DNA of 64,000 nt, from contig NC_088866.1 in assembly GCF_032884065.1 (NCBI RefSeq), positions 34,862,115 through 34,926,114 of the forward strand. Direction: 5' to 3'. Positions 11,904 to 22,745 of this stretch are shown here, piece after piece. The notes under the pieces were generated by a model, which saw only the letters and a list, made by a program, of their open reading frames with translations, had not been told where the DNA came from and ran no database searches. Numbering within the stretch: position 1 is the first letter of the stretch; each line of letters starts with the position of its first letter. The stretch is from Artemia franciscana (lineage: Eukaryota > Arthropoda > Branchiopoda > Anostraca > Artemiidae). Made by a program: the position numbers and the translations under genes.

Positions 11904-14838
11904 TTGAAGTGTCTGAGTGATAAATTTTTTGTGACATATGCAAATGCAGACTGCCTGTCATCTAAATGGGAAGAGTTTAGTGAGCTAATAAAGCAACGTA
12001 AACCACATTTAGTTGTTGTTACCGAAATTTTACCAAAACATTTCAGTGACCCGTCTATTTATTTTCTGCTGCTACCACAATATAATTTAGTATCTAATAA
12101 TTCAGCTAAAAGGGAGATTTGTATTTATATTCATTGTTCTATTAAGTTTTCTGTGGTTGTTGATTCGTTAGTAGACTCAGTGTCGGAATGTCATTTGGTT
12201 GATGTTAAATTGCCTTATCATAGTACTTACATGTGTATTGCAGCTTTTTATCGTAGTCCTACTGTGAATTTATCGAGTCCAGTCAATAATGCCAATATTC
12301 TAGCGTGTATTTCTCGTCTTGTTGGTCGTAGTTCAAAGTTCCTTATTCTAGGTGACTTCAATTTACCTTTGATAGATTGGAGTGCGCATAGTACAAGTTT
12401 GTCCACTTCATCATATGAGCAGCAATTTTTAGATATATTGGATGATCTGTACTTATACCAACATATTGACAGGCCAACTCGAGCCAGGAATGATGCTATT
12501 CCATCGATTTTAGATCTGGTTATTACCAAGTCAATCGATGATATTTTGAGTATAGATTTCCGTCCGCCTTTAGGTAAAAGTGATCATGTTGTGTTAGATA
12601 TTTACATGAATATTGATTCTCAACAGAGAGGTTTTGAGGTTTATCGGCATGTTTATGCTAAAGCCGATTATGAATCAATGCGACAATTTATTTTGTCTAT
12701 TAATATCATGTATGAACTAAAAAATAATCATGTTTCTCCGGATACCGCGTTTGATTTTGTAAAAAAAAGTGTTGAGGGAATGTAGGGATAAATTTGTTCC
12801 TTTGGTGAAGAATTTTTCCAGTCGCAGAAATAATCCTAAACTTCCGAGACACATACTCCAAGCAATACGTGAAAAAAATAGTCTTTGGCGGTCTTATATT
12901 GAGTCACAACATAGTAAAGTAGTCAGACAAGGGCCTTTGGATGCTCAGTTGCAAGAGGATTCAGGTGAATGGCATGCGTATTCACTAGCGAGAAAGGTCA
13001 CTCAGCTTCTTAGGGCTAATCGTGAAGAGCTTGAGTCGCGTATTATTCACTCAAGCACAGCAACACCTAAAATATTTTGGAAATATGTAAATAGGAATAA
13101 GCCTAACCTTGCACCATCTAAATCTACGTTCACACATCAGGATACATACTAAAAGATTGATAGTGATTCTGAGAAGGCTCTTATTTTTAACCAAATTTTT
13201 TCTTCAGTTTTTGTTAAAACACAGCCAATTCATTCAAATGAAGCTAATTTTGCATCTCAAGTAGAGTCGATTGCGTCGTCGGACATTCTTGTTCCATTTG
13301 ATGATTCAGATTTCTCATTGACTGAAGTTTATACTATTCTTATGAAATTAGATACGTGTAAAGCGCCGGATATAGAGGTTTTCCCGAACATAATGATAAG
13401 ACAAATTGCTCATGAAATTGCAGAACCACTTACCTATATATTTAACTTATCTTTGGCGAATGGACTGTGTCCGTCAGGGTGGAAGAAGGCCTTGATAAAG
13501 CCACTTCACAAAAGTGGCTCCAGGTCAGATTTTAAAAACTATTGGCCAATTTCAATTACGTCTATTTTTTGCCGAGTGATGGAAAAGTTGATTGTTTCAC
13601 GTGTTCAAAAGTATTTTGACGGAAATCATCTTTGGAATCCTGCTCAGCATGGTTTTCGAAAAAAATAAGGTCTTGTAATATTCAGCTTCTTGAGGTTATT
13701 TTGGACTTTCAACGTTTTGCCGATTTAGCTATACCCTTTGACTGCATTTACATCGACTTCTCGAAGGCATTCGACAAAGTCTCAATACCCACCCTTCTTA
13801 AAAAATGTGCAGCTTATAAATTGGGTAGAAAAAAAAACAATTGCATTTATTGCTGATTATCTAAATGGACGAACTCAGTAGGTTGGTGTTGGTGAAGCTA
13901 TGTCATCCTCAATTGATGTGTTAAGCGGAGTCCCCCAGGGTAGCTGCCTGGGTCCAATTTTATTTTGTTTATTTATTAATGATCTGCCTTCCTCTGTTCA
14001 GCATTCTACTGTCAAAATGTTCGCGGATAATGTAAAACTTTATCTACCAGTACGAGACCAAAACGATGTGCAACTTTTACAGAAGGATCTTGACTCTCTA
14101 ACTTATTGGTGCGAATCTAATTCCATGTTCATAAACCCTTCTAAGTGTGTTGTTCTACTCTATGCTCGTAAACTCCCACCTTTGCATACTTACCAGCTGT
14201 CTGGCATACGAATCCCTTCTAACGAAATAGTGCGTGACCTTGGGGTTTACTTTGATACCCAATTGAAATTTGATAAGCATGTTTCGGAAATTGTAAAGAA
14301 TGCAAATTATCGTTTATCGTCTATAAGGAGAAGCTTTAGTAGGTTTAACCTTCGTAATTTCTTACTACTATACAAATCAATGGTCCGCCCTCTTCTTGAG
14401 TATAATACTTCTGTTTGGTTTCCAGTAAGTCTAACGGATGAGCATAGGATAGAAAAGGTTCAGAGAAGGGCCACTAGATTGGTCCCATATCTTCAGTGCC
14501 TTTCCTATCCGCAGAGTCTTTCTAGGCTTCAACTCCCGTCATTGAAGTTTCGTAGACGTCGCAATGACCTTGTAAATGTGTTTCGTATAATTAAAGGATT
14601 GGATGATGTTGATCCAAATTTATTTTTTAAATTTAGCCATTATCACTCTACTCGTCAGCGTGATTATAAATTATATCCCCCAAAACCACTGAAAAAAATT
14701 GGTCAATTATCTTTCGTTAGTAGAGTTGCCGGACCATGGAATTGTTTGCCTTTGGAGGTCGTCGGGGCAGAGAGTGTTCGAATTTTTAAGAGTGCATTAG
14801 TAAATACGCCTTTTTATTTAGACGCTTTTGTTGTGTAA
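11904..14838 (+). pseudogene. LINE ORF2: APE endonuclease and reverse transcriptase (frameshifted)
   Basis: Endonuclease motifs come first (11904-12785): an Asn near the start, VVTE, LILGDFN, and GKSDHVV, the usual APE metal and catalytic residues. Next are a linker and the RT palm: KALIKPLHKSG, FRKK, IDFSKAFDKV, SGVPQGSCLGP, a catalytic box reading FADN at 14020-14031, then DLGVYFD and a thumb domain to 14838. Breaks: a frame change near the A run at 12761-12768, a stop at 13150-13152, a frame change in the A run at 13659-13665, another near 13825-13837, and a stop near 13878. The start codon is unclear, since the first open codon is TTG. Function would be target-primed reverse transcription; this copy is inactive as read. 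Confidence 0.85.
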
Positions 14839-14963
14839 TGTCGTGTTATTTAGAAGTTTTTGCTGTTTAGTGTGTCATTGCCAATTTACTTTAGATTAGT
14901 ATTATGATTTTGTGTTTTTGCGACAAGCATTGATGCTTACCGATATTCGTAATAATAAATAAA
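14839..14963 (+). other. LINE 3' UTR and start of AT-rich tail
   Basis: Non-coding T-rich 3' UTR ending in an AATAATAAATAAA run. The run stops at the A of 14963, where the Helitron begins, and resumes at 20433. Confidence 0.75.
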
Positions 14964-15242
14964 TCTATATATATAAAAATAAGTTATCTCTGTGTGTGTG
15001 GGTCTGTCTGTCGGGTGACGTCATGTTTCTGTGTCGACTGACGTCATGAAGTTAGTTGTCGTCATTTTTGCTATGACGGTGACGTCATTAAAGATATTTA
15101 AGACATGCGTTCACGTAGAAATCTATTAATGTTTAACTGTAAAATGACTGATGAACTTACAATGGCAACAGCCGAGGAAGATGCTCAAAGAGTCTATGCC
15201 AAAAAACTTGCTGCTGATAGAGAAAGTAAGAAAAGAAAGCGT

Positions 15243-15725
15243 GCCGAGGAATCAAAAGAACAGCAGGGAAACAGGCTTGAGGCTGATAGAGAAAGTAAGA
15301 AAAGAAAGCTTGCCGAGGAATCAAAAGAACAGCAAGGAAACAGGCTTGAGGCTGATAGAGAAATAAAGAACAGAAAGCGTGCCGAGGAACTACCAGAGCA
15401 ACGCGAAACCAGACTTGCTGCTAAAAGAGAAAGTGAAAAAAGAAGGCGTGCCGAGGAACTACCAGAGCAACATGAAACCAGACTTGCTGCTAAAAGAGAA
15501 AGTGAAAAAAGAAGGCATGCCGAGGAACTACCAGAGCAACATGAAACCAGACTTGCTGCTAAAAGAGAAAGTGAATAGAGAAGGCGTGCCGAGGAATCAC
15601 AAGAACAGCAAGAAATCAGGCTTGCTGCTGATAGAGAAAGTAAGAAAAGAAAGTGTGCCGAGGAATCAGAGCAACCTGAAAGTTATCGCCTGGCATTCAG
15701 GTACAGCCCAGTCGATGATTATAGC
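15243..15725 (+). repeat. Seven in-frame 69-bp coding repeats
   Basis: The word GCCGAGGAA recurs at 15243, 15312, 15381, 15450, 15519, 15588 and 15657, exactly 69 bp apart with no length variation. Each unit gives 23 residues rich in Arg, Lys and Glu, of the type RLAAKRESEKRRRAEE, predicted to be a charged helix. Such an N-terminal array is common in arthropod Helitron proteins. Confidence 0.9.
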
Positions 15726-17390
15726 TTGAGTAGATGTGTTCAAATCGGGACTATGTCTAAAATTTGTCCCTATTGCAAGGCCTTGAAATTCAATGGTGAA
15801 ACAATGGGAATGTGTTGCGCCTCAGGAAAAGTTAAACTTCCTCTATTGGCTGCACCACCAGAGCCATTGAAGACTTTCCTTACTGAAACTACGTCAGAAT
15901 CTAAGCGTTTTTTGTCACAAATCAGAAAATATAACTCATGTTTCCAAATGACGTCGTTTGGAGCCCAAATCGAAAATCCAGATCAATTTATGTCTACTCT
16001 CAAAGTAAAAGGGCAAATTTATCATAGAGCAGGGTCCCTTCTACCATTCTCAGGCGAGAATCATAAATTTTTACAATTGTACTTCATCAGTGATAGAAAT
16101 TCTGAATTGAATGCATGTTGCGAAATTTCTCCCAACGTTGAAAGGACAATCGTTTCCCAATTGCAACATCTTTTCCGCGAAAATAATAATTTAGTGCGTC
16201 TGTTCGAAACAGCCATCGATTTGATGCCTACTGATACGCATAAAATTGTTATTTCCGCTGACAAAACGCCTCCTGGCCAACATGTGCGTAGATACAATGC
16301 TCTAACTATCGACGAAGTGGCAATCGTTATGGTCGGTGATCAGTTTTTACCTCGAGATATTATTCTTCATAAGCGAAACGCTCAGTTGTTAAGAATTGCC
16401 GAAACTCATCGATGCTATGATGCCCTACATATCCTATCATTTTTTGGGATGGAGCTGACGGCTATCACTTTAATATTAAATTGATAAATCCAGCCACTAA
16501 CAAAGAAATGAATAAGAAATGCAATGCAATGCATTATTATTCCTATAGACTAATGATTCGGCAGGATGAAGAAAATTATATTTTAAAATGCCGTCAATTG
16601 TTTCACCAATTCGTCGTTGATATGTATGCTAAAATTGAATCAGAACGTTTGCTATATATCCGCCTGAATCAGACCAAGCTCCGCTCTGAACAATACATTC
16701 ATTTGCGAGATGCAGTTATAAATGACGGTAATACCACAAACGTTGGAAGATTAACAATTTTACCTTCGTCATATGCTGGCAGTCCCCGTCATATGCATGA
16801 ATATGCTCAAGATGCTATTGCGTATGTTCGTCTCTATGGTCGTCCAGATTTATTTATTACATTTACATGTAATCAATCTTGGGACGAGATACTGCAGCTT
16901 TTACTTCAAGGACAATCGGTGGTTCATAGACATGACATTACGGCCCGTGTCTTCCGACAAAAGTTGAAATTACTGATAAACTACATAGTAAATTTTGAAG
17001 TGTTTGGGTCAGTGCGATGCTGGATGTACTCAGTGGAATGGCAAAAACGAGGTTTGCCACACGCACATATACTAATCTGGCTACATAAAAAAATTACTTC
17101 GAACGAAATTGATGATGTGATTTCCGCGGAAATACCTGATGAAAATGTTGATAAGGGGTTACATGATATTATTGTAAAAAATATGATACATGGACCTTGC
17201 GGTGTACTGAACGAAAATTCACCATGCATGGCCAAAGGAAGGTGCACAAAGCAATATCCTCGACTTTTAGTATCCAACACAATTACTGGCAATGATGGTT
17301 ACCCACAATATAGAAGAAGATCTACTGAAGATGGCGGTAAAACAGCAATAATAAAGTAGCGTAACGGTACCACCATCGAAGTACGGTAAC

Positions 17391-17632
17391 CATGCACTAC
17401 GGTAAGTGTCATTTATAGTACCGTTTACAGTTCTCAAATACTCAAAGGATGTCGGACCGGGTACATTCACCAAAAGCAGGCGTAGAAAGAAGCATTCATG
17501 TTGATTGGGGTGAACGGTGTAGAGTCTTCCTATCGTGGTATCTTTGAAGATGGTAGGTTGGCCGTCGACTGACTTACCCTGTTTTCGACGTTCAAATACT
17601 TTATTTTTAGTATTCCACGTGTAATACGAAGG
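17391..17632 (-). repeat. Inverted duplication inside Helitron, left copy
   Basis: These 242 bp are the reverse complement of 18046-18287 and appear identical or nearly so. The copy sits inside the Rep coding region between the codons for GNH and the resumption at VVPYSP. It interrupts a coding path that otherwise continues across, so this is the inserted copy and 18046-18287 is the original in sense orientation. Confidence 0.88.
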
Positions 17633-18045
17633 GTTGTTCCATATTCCCCATTATTATCAAAAACATTTAATGCACACATAAACGTTGAATACTGTAACTC
17701 CGTAAAGGCAATCAAATACATATGTAAATACGTCAACAAAGGCAGTGACATGGCAGTTTTTGGCTTGCAGCCCGAAATCAAAGATATCGACGAAATCCTA
17801 CAATATCAGGCTGGAAGATACATAAGCAGTAATGAAGCTGTTTGGCGAATTCTTTCATTTCCGATACATGAACGTAGTCCAGCTGTTGTTCACTTAGCGG
17901 TACATTTACAGAATGGTCAACGTGTTTATTTCTCGGAAACCAACGTGCAACAAAGAGCCCTGAATCCACCGGATACAACATTAACAGCTTTTTTTCGCTT
18001 TGCAAAAATGATTCTTTTGCAAAAAAACTGCTGTATACTGAAGTG

Positions 18046-18287
18046 CCTTCGTATTACACGTGGAATACTAAAAATAAAGTATTTGAACGTCGAAAACAGG
18101 GTAAGTCAGTCGACGGCCAACCTACCATCTTCAAAGATACCACGATAGGAAGACTCTACACCGTTCACCCCAATCAACATGAATGCTTCTTTCTACGCCT
18201 GCTTTTGGTGAATGTACCCGGTCCGACATCCTTTGAGTATTTGAGAACTGTAAACGGTACTATAAATGACACTTACCGTAGTGCATG
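18046..18287 (+). repeat. Inverted duplication inside Helitron, original copy
   Basis: Sense-orientation source of the inverted copy at 17391-17632, part of the RepHel coding region (SYYTWNTKNKVFERRKQGKS onward). The 413-bp spacer between the copies would be the loop of a long hairpin. Confidence 0.88.
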
Positions 18288-20107
18288 CCAAGCTCTGAAT
18301 TTATTGGAGAATGACCAACACTGGGATAACTGCATCAATGACGCGTGCGAAACGTCAACTCCAAGTCAAATTCGTGCATTGTTTGGCATCATTTTAACAA
18401 CTTGCTCTCCATCAGCTCCTACAGAGTTATGGGAAAAATATAAGTCAAAAATGTCCGAAGATATACTCCATCGAAAACAGTTAGAGACGTCAGATATGAC
18501 TTTTGATTTTACATCAGAAATTTATAACTACACTTTAGTTATTATAGAAGATTTGTGCGTACGTATGGCAAACAAACCTCTTCAGGATTTGGGAATGCCT
18601 TCACCTAACCGTATCGCTGCTGTTTCGACATGTGTAGAATTGGATCGTGAACAAAGTTACAGTACGAGTGATCTATTGTCGTATGTACAAAATAACATTT
18701 CCAAGTTAACGTCGGAACAAAAAGACATTTATGATACGATAATGCATTGTGTCGATAACAACGTTGGAGAAATTTTCTTTTTGGATGCGTCAGGAGGTAC
18801 TGGTAAAACGTTTGTGATAAAACTGATTCTGGCATCGATTTGATCAAAAAATGATATTGCGTTGGCAATTGCGTCGTCCGGAATAGCCGCAACATTGCTG
18901 CCTGGTGGAAGAACTGCTCATTCCGCTTTGAAATTGCCTCTGAATTTGCATTCTACAGAAACTCCCACGTGCAATATTTCCAAATCATCTGGGATGGGTA
19001 AAGTATTGCAGCAATGCAAACCTATTATTTGGGATGAGTGCACAATGGCACACAAAAAATCGCTCGAGGCTCTGGATCAATGCTTGAAAGATTTGCGAGG
19101 GAAGTCGAAACCCTTTGGCAGCACATTAATATTGCTTGCGGGAGATTTCAGGCAAACATTACCTATAATACCTAGATCAACTCCTACAGACGAAATGAAT
19201 GCTTGCCTGAAAAATTCTAATTTATGGGCACACGTAAAAACATTAAAATTAACTACAAATATGCGTGTCCGATTGCAAAACGATGACTCTGGTCAAACAT
19301 TTTCAGATCAATTGCTGGCAATTGGAAACGGAAAGCTCCCAGTAGACTCAATTTCAGGACGTATACAACTACCTGCTGATTTCTGTAATTTAGTGACGTC
19401 CAAAAATGAATTGATTGAAAAAGTATTTCCGAATATTCTAAACAATTATAAAAATAATAAATGGCTAAGTGAAAGAGCGATTCTTGCACCCAAAAATATA
19501 GACGTCCACGAAATCAACAATATTGTTTTGACCAAGATTCGAGACCAGGCAGTCCTTTACAAGTCAGTTGACACAGTTTTGGAACCAAATGAAGCGGTTA
19601 ATTATCCATCTGAATTTTTAAATTCCGTGGATCTTTCAGGGTTTCCACCACACGTGCTACAACTAAAAATAGGCGTACCAATAATACTTTTAAGAAATAC
19701 CAACCCACCAAAGCTTTGCAATGGCACGCGACTTGCCGTAAAAAAAACAATGGAAAACCTAATAGAGGCCACAATCTTGACAGGGACTTTTGAGGGTGAG
19801 GCTGTTCTTATTCCTCGCATTCCCATGATTCCAACGGATCTGCCTTTTCAATTTAAAAGATTGCAATTCCCAATTCGATTAGCATTTGCAATCACCATTA
19901 ACAAAGCTCAAGGTCAATCATTAGAAAAATGTGGTATAGATCTTAATACTGATTGTTTTTCCCATGGACAATTGTACGTTGCATGTTCGAGGGTCGGTAA
20001 ACCTGACAATCTATTTATATGCAGCGACAATTGGACAGCGAAGAATGTTGTATATTCGCAAGCTTTACGCAGTTAATTTGTATTGTATCTATCTATCTAT
20101 CTATCTA

Positions 20108-20432
20108 TCTATATAAAAACGAGTTGTGTGTATGCATGTTTGTTTGTTTGTAAAAAGAGCGTTTGCATATGACGTCATTATTAGTACATAAAGCTTTGTA
20201 TATGCACAGACAATTGGAAAGCCAAGAATGTTGTATATTCGCAAGTTTTACGTAGTTTGAAACACATATATAAATCTATCTATATTCACAAGTGGGACAC
20301 AGGGACACAACTACAATGGCGCGTAACTAATATGGCGCGTAACGACTTACGCGCGCGGGGGGGCTTGGGGCGGCGCGAAGCGCCCCACCAACTAGGTGTT
20401 GGGGTGGCGCGAAGCGCCACCCCAAAAGCTAG
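20108..20432 (+). mobile_element. Nested short Helitron or second Helitron end, 325 bp
   Basis: A second typical 5' start, TCTATATAAAAACGAG, is found at 20108 after a (TCTA)n run, preceded by A. Downstream is a GACGTCAT-containing leader like that of the outer element. Next is a piece (about 20208-20258) repeating the end of the helicase frame (20021-20075). The shared 3' hairpins and CTAG close it. It can be read as a non-autonomous Helitron nested in, or fused to, the 3' end of the larger one. Two hairpin-plus-CTAG modules occur in tandem (CTAG at 20392-20395 and 20429-20432). Confidence 0.7.
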
Positions 20433-22182
20433 TAAATAAATAATACTCTGAGTCTTTCCTGGGATATTGCACGGACACCCTTTAGAGAATTGAGATACGC
20501 ATAGTTTACTTTTATTTAATTTTACATCCTTCTCAAATTTCCCTGATAATTTTAACTTAATACCCTACTCCATTCCTGAGATATTGTATCTGAGCTATTT
20601 TGACAACTTGGATACATTTAAACTCTTTTGATTTAGCTCAACAGTAGTAGTTGTAGTACTGGTAGTAGTAGCAGGAATAGAAGCAGTATCAGTAGTAGGA
20701 GTTGCAAATAGTCACATCTACAGTTAGAAGTAATCATAATCATATTTAACTGTAGTTATAGTTTCAAGTAGTTAGAGTCAAAATTAGTTGCAGATGCAAG
20801 TAGCCACATATGTAAATGGTTTAAACAGGTGTAGTATTAGTAGATGTAGTTGCAGTAGCAGCAACAGTAGCTATAGAAGTTGTACTAGAACTGAAAGATT
20901 CAATTTATTAACATTCTCAGCCATTCCTGAGATGTTGCTAGTGGGCCCTTTTGAGAACCTACATGCATTTAGTGCATTTTGATTTTGTTCAATGTACACC
21001 CCAACGTTTCACCCTAATACCCTTAGTTATTTCAGATATAGCCTATCATAGCCACTCCTTTTTAACATTCATATTAAGACTTTGAGTGCCGAAAGTTCTG
21101 GTGGTTTTGTTAAATGGTCAATACAACATCAACCACTGCAAGATGGGGGAAAAGAAAAGTGCCCTTTTAGGCAACTATTTTTCAATTTTCTTGGATACTC
21201 CTTTGGATAAATCCTGGGGAGTGAGACCCCCCCCCCATTTCTTATATGAAGGAGACTCCTGGATCCCTTGACAAACTGTGGATTGACGACTAGACCATGG
21301 GACATGAAGGTCTCACCAATCTGTCCCTGTCTTGTATGCTATTGGTCATTAAATTGGAATTTAACCTTCTGGTCAGTAGTGAAGGGATGCCAGAATTTTG
21401 GCGTTTCCGATTTTGATCATAATTCCACCTCGCTTTCTGTATTTTGATAAGATTTCCAATTTCAAGAAGGTTTATTTTTTCTGACATCAAAAATTATTAA
21501 AAGACTTAGATAACCACTTTTGGAACAGTTGACTGTCATTATTATGCTGTTTGTGTTGTTCAGTAAGAAACTAAAAAAAAAAAAATAAACTGAATTGAGT
21601 ATTAGGTGGTTAAAGTTTGCCTTCATCACTGGTATAGCTAAGAAAATAGCAAGTAATTGATTTTGGCTCCTTTATATGGTTGTATTTTATTCTTACTTTT
21701 GCATTTAAATTTACCTGTTTTTTTATGCTGAAATGGACTGTGCCTTTTGCCTACTTCAATGGTGTCTATTTTCTTTTTTTTCAATTCAATAACTTTTGTT
21801 AATTCTAAGTATGCATGAACTTTATTCTAAGCGTAAATTAAAATACTATAAGGTATGGGAAAAATCTCTCTATTTATAGGCTGCAGGGCAAGAACACAAT
21901 AAATGTGATTGGGCACAATTAAATATAAAACACTAAGATTTTGTTACAATTTTACTCTTGATCTTAATTGGTAATAATTATCACCTCCTAGTTGCTACAG
22001 TAGTCAACTAGCCCCATGTAATGTTTTTTTCTTGTCTTTTATCAACTAAATTATAATATGCATATAAGCAAATATATATTTTTTCACCAATTATTTTATA
22101 ATATTTGTCATGGTCAGATATATTTAATTATCTTTGTTCCTAAAAATAGATTGCGTGTTTAGTTATTGTGGCTTTTTTTCAG
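20433..22182. other. LINE tail remainder, then non-coding; degenerate trinucleotide repeat
   Basis: TAAATAAATAAT at 20433-20444 is the rest of the LINE tail. A degenerate AGT/GTA-rich trinucleotide repeat covers about 20638-20880. From there to 22182 no gene is visible. The last part is the upstream intron of the GATAD1 homologue, ending in the T-rich acceptor TTTTTTTCAG at 22173-22182; an untranslated 5' exon must lie upstream but cannot be placed. Confidence 0.55.
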
Positions 22183-22190
22183 TCTCAGAA

Positions 22191-22745
22191 ATGTCACCAA
22201 GACGAGATGAAAGTGGAATGACCTGTTCTAAATGTAAAGAAAAGACTCCAGAAATTTGGTTTAGTGAGCAAGGAATGCCTTTGTGTTTAATTTGTTTTTC
22301 GGCTGAACGTTTTGAGAAGATTGAAGAAGCACCAATTAGTACTCCACGAAAAACACTAAACTCTAATCCATTGCTAAGAATGTGTTCTTTAATTGAGCAA
22401 AAACTCATGCCTGGTGAAAAAAAGAAAAGAAGTAAGTCTGGAACTATAAATTACAAAGAGACACACATTGATGTAAAAAAAGAAAATGAAGTTTTAAAAG
22501 AAGAAGAACCAACAGTGGTGTCTGAATCCACTGTGGTTAAAGTTGAGACCTCATGTGAAATTCAAATCAAGGAAGAAAAGGAAGAAGAGGGCCAAGAAGA
22601 AGAATCCAAAAGACCCCAGAGACGAAAAAAGAGGCTACTGATTCAAGACAGCATGGTATCTACAAAGAAGACAAAAGCTGATAAGCTTCAAACAGAGACT
22701 CAGGAGCCTGAGGCTAGAGGACGACGGTCTATCTTTAAACAGCAG
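22191..22745 (+). CDS. GATAD1 homologue, coding exon 1 (zinc finger and charged linker)
   Basis: 185 codons. The acceptor TTTTTTTCAG ends at 22182, leaving eight untranslated bases before the ATG. The GATA-type finger is CSKC (residues 12-15), then 16 residues, then CLIC (32-35). The following 140 residues are Lys/Glu-rich with PQRRKKR and end GRRSIFKQQ. The donor is CAG|GTATCA at 22745/22746, phase 0. The linker is unlike the Gly-rich linker of the vertebrate protein. Confidence 0.92.

Larger units (their letters stand above)
10854..14963 (+). mobile_element. CR1-like non-LTR retrotransposon, near full length
   Basis: Two successive coding regions (ORF1 10854-11890, ORF2 11904-14838) are followed by a 3' UTR of about 110 bp and an AT-rich tail of AATAAATAAA type that begins near 14950. 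The tail resumes at 20433-20445 on the far side of the Helitron, so the LINE was intact here before the Helitron landed in its tail. An ORF1 with a PHD-like finger and an APE endonuclease plus RT in ORF2 fit the CR1 group. The 5' end is not defined; some of 10600-10853 probably belongs to it. No target duplication was identified. Confidence 0.8.
15105..20076 (+). pseudogene. Helitron Rep-helicase (RepHel), broken into several frames
   Basis: In order: seven 69-bp coding repeats (15243 to about 15725); a Helitron N-terminal domain with CPYCKALKFNGE and KYNSCFQMTSFGA; the Rep nuclease with FITFTCN and the HUH motif GLPHAHILIWL near 17055-17085; the two-tyrosine motif KYICKYVNKG near 17715-17745; then a Pif1-type helicase with Walker A GGTGKT (near 18793), WDEC, GDFRQTLPII, TINKAQGQS and LYVACSRV. 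RepHel nicks and unwinds DNA for rolling-circle transposition. Breaks: TAG at 15576-15578 (Lys codon in sister repeats), a frame change in a T run near 16440, TAG at 17357-17359, an inverted insertion at 17391-17632, a lost T near 17990, and TGA at 18841-18843 (probably an Arg CGA). Catalytic residues are otherwise present. Confidence 0.9.
14964..20432 (+). mobile_element. Helitron (autonomous type, degraded), 5.47 kb
   Basis: The 5' end begins TCTATATATATAAAAATAAG, a classic Helitron start, and is preceded by A (14963). The 3' end has a perfect hairpin (GGGGTGGCGC, loop GAA, GCGCCACCCC at 20401-20423), then AAAAG and terminal CTAG at 20429-20432, followed by T (20433). Insertion between A and T with no target duplication is diagnostic. 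The host sequence on both sides is the AATAAATAAA tail of the upstream LINE. The element encodes a Rep-helicase (15105-20076) with several breaks, and carries an inverted internal duplication and a nested second Helitron end (20108-20432). Confidence 0.92.

Noticed and set aside
15151-15729. Alternative-frame proteins over the Helitron N-terminal repeats
   Set aside because: The 69-bp period keeps all frames open; the frame leading into the CPYC and KYNSCFQM motifs is the real one.
22134-22190. Upstream start extending the GATAD1 frame
   Set aside because: The extension lacks an ATG and translates the polypyrimidine tract and splice acceptor before 22183.
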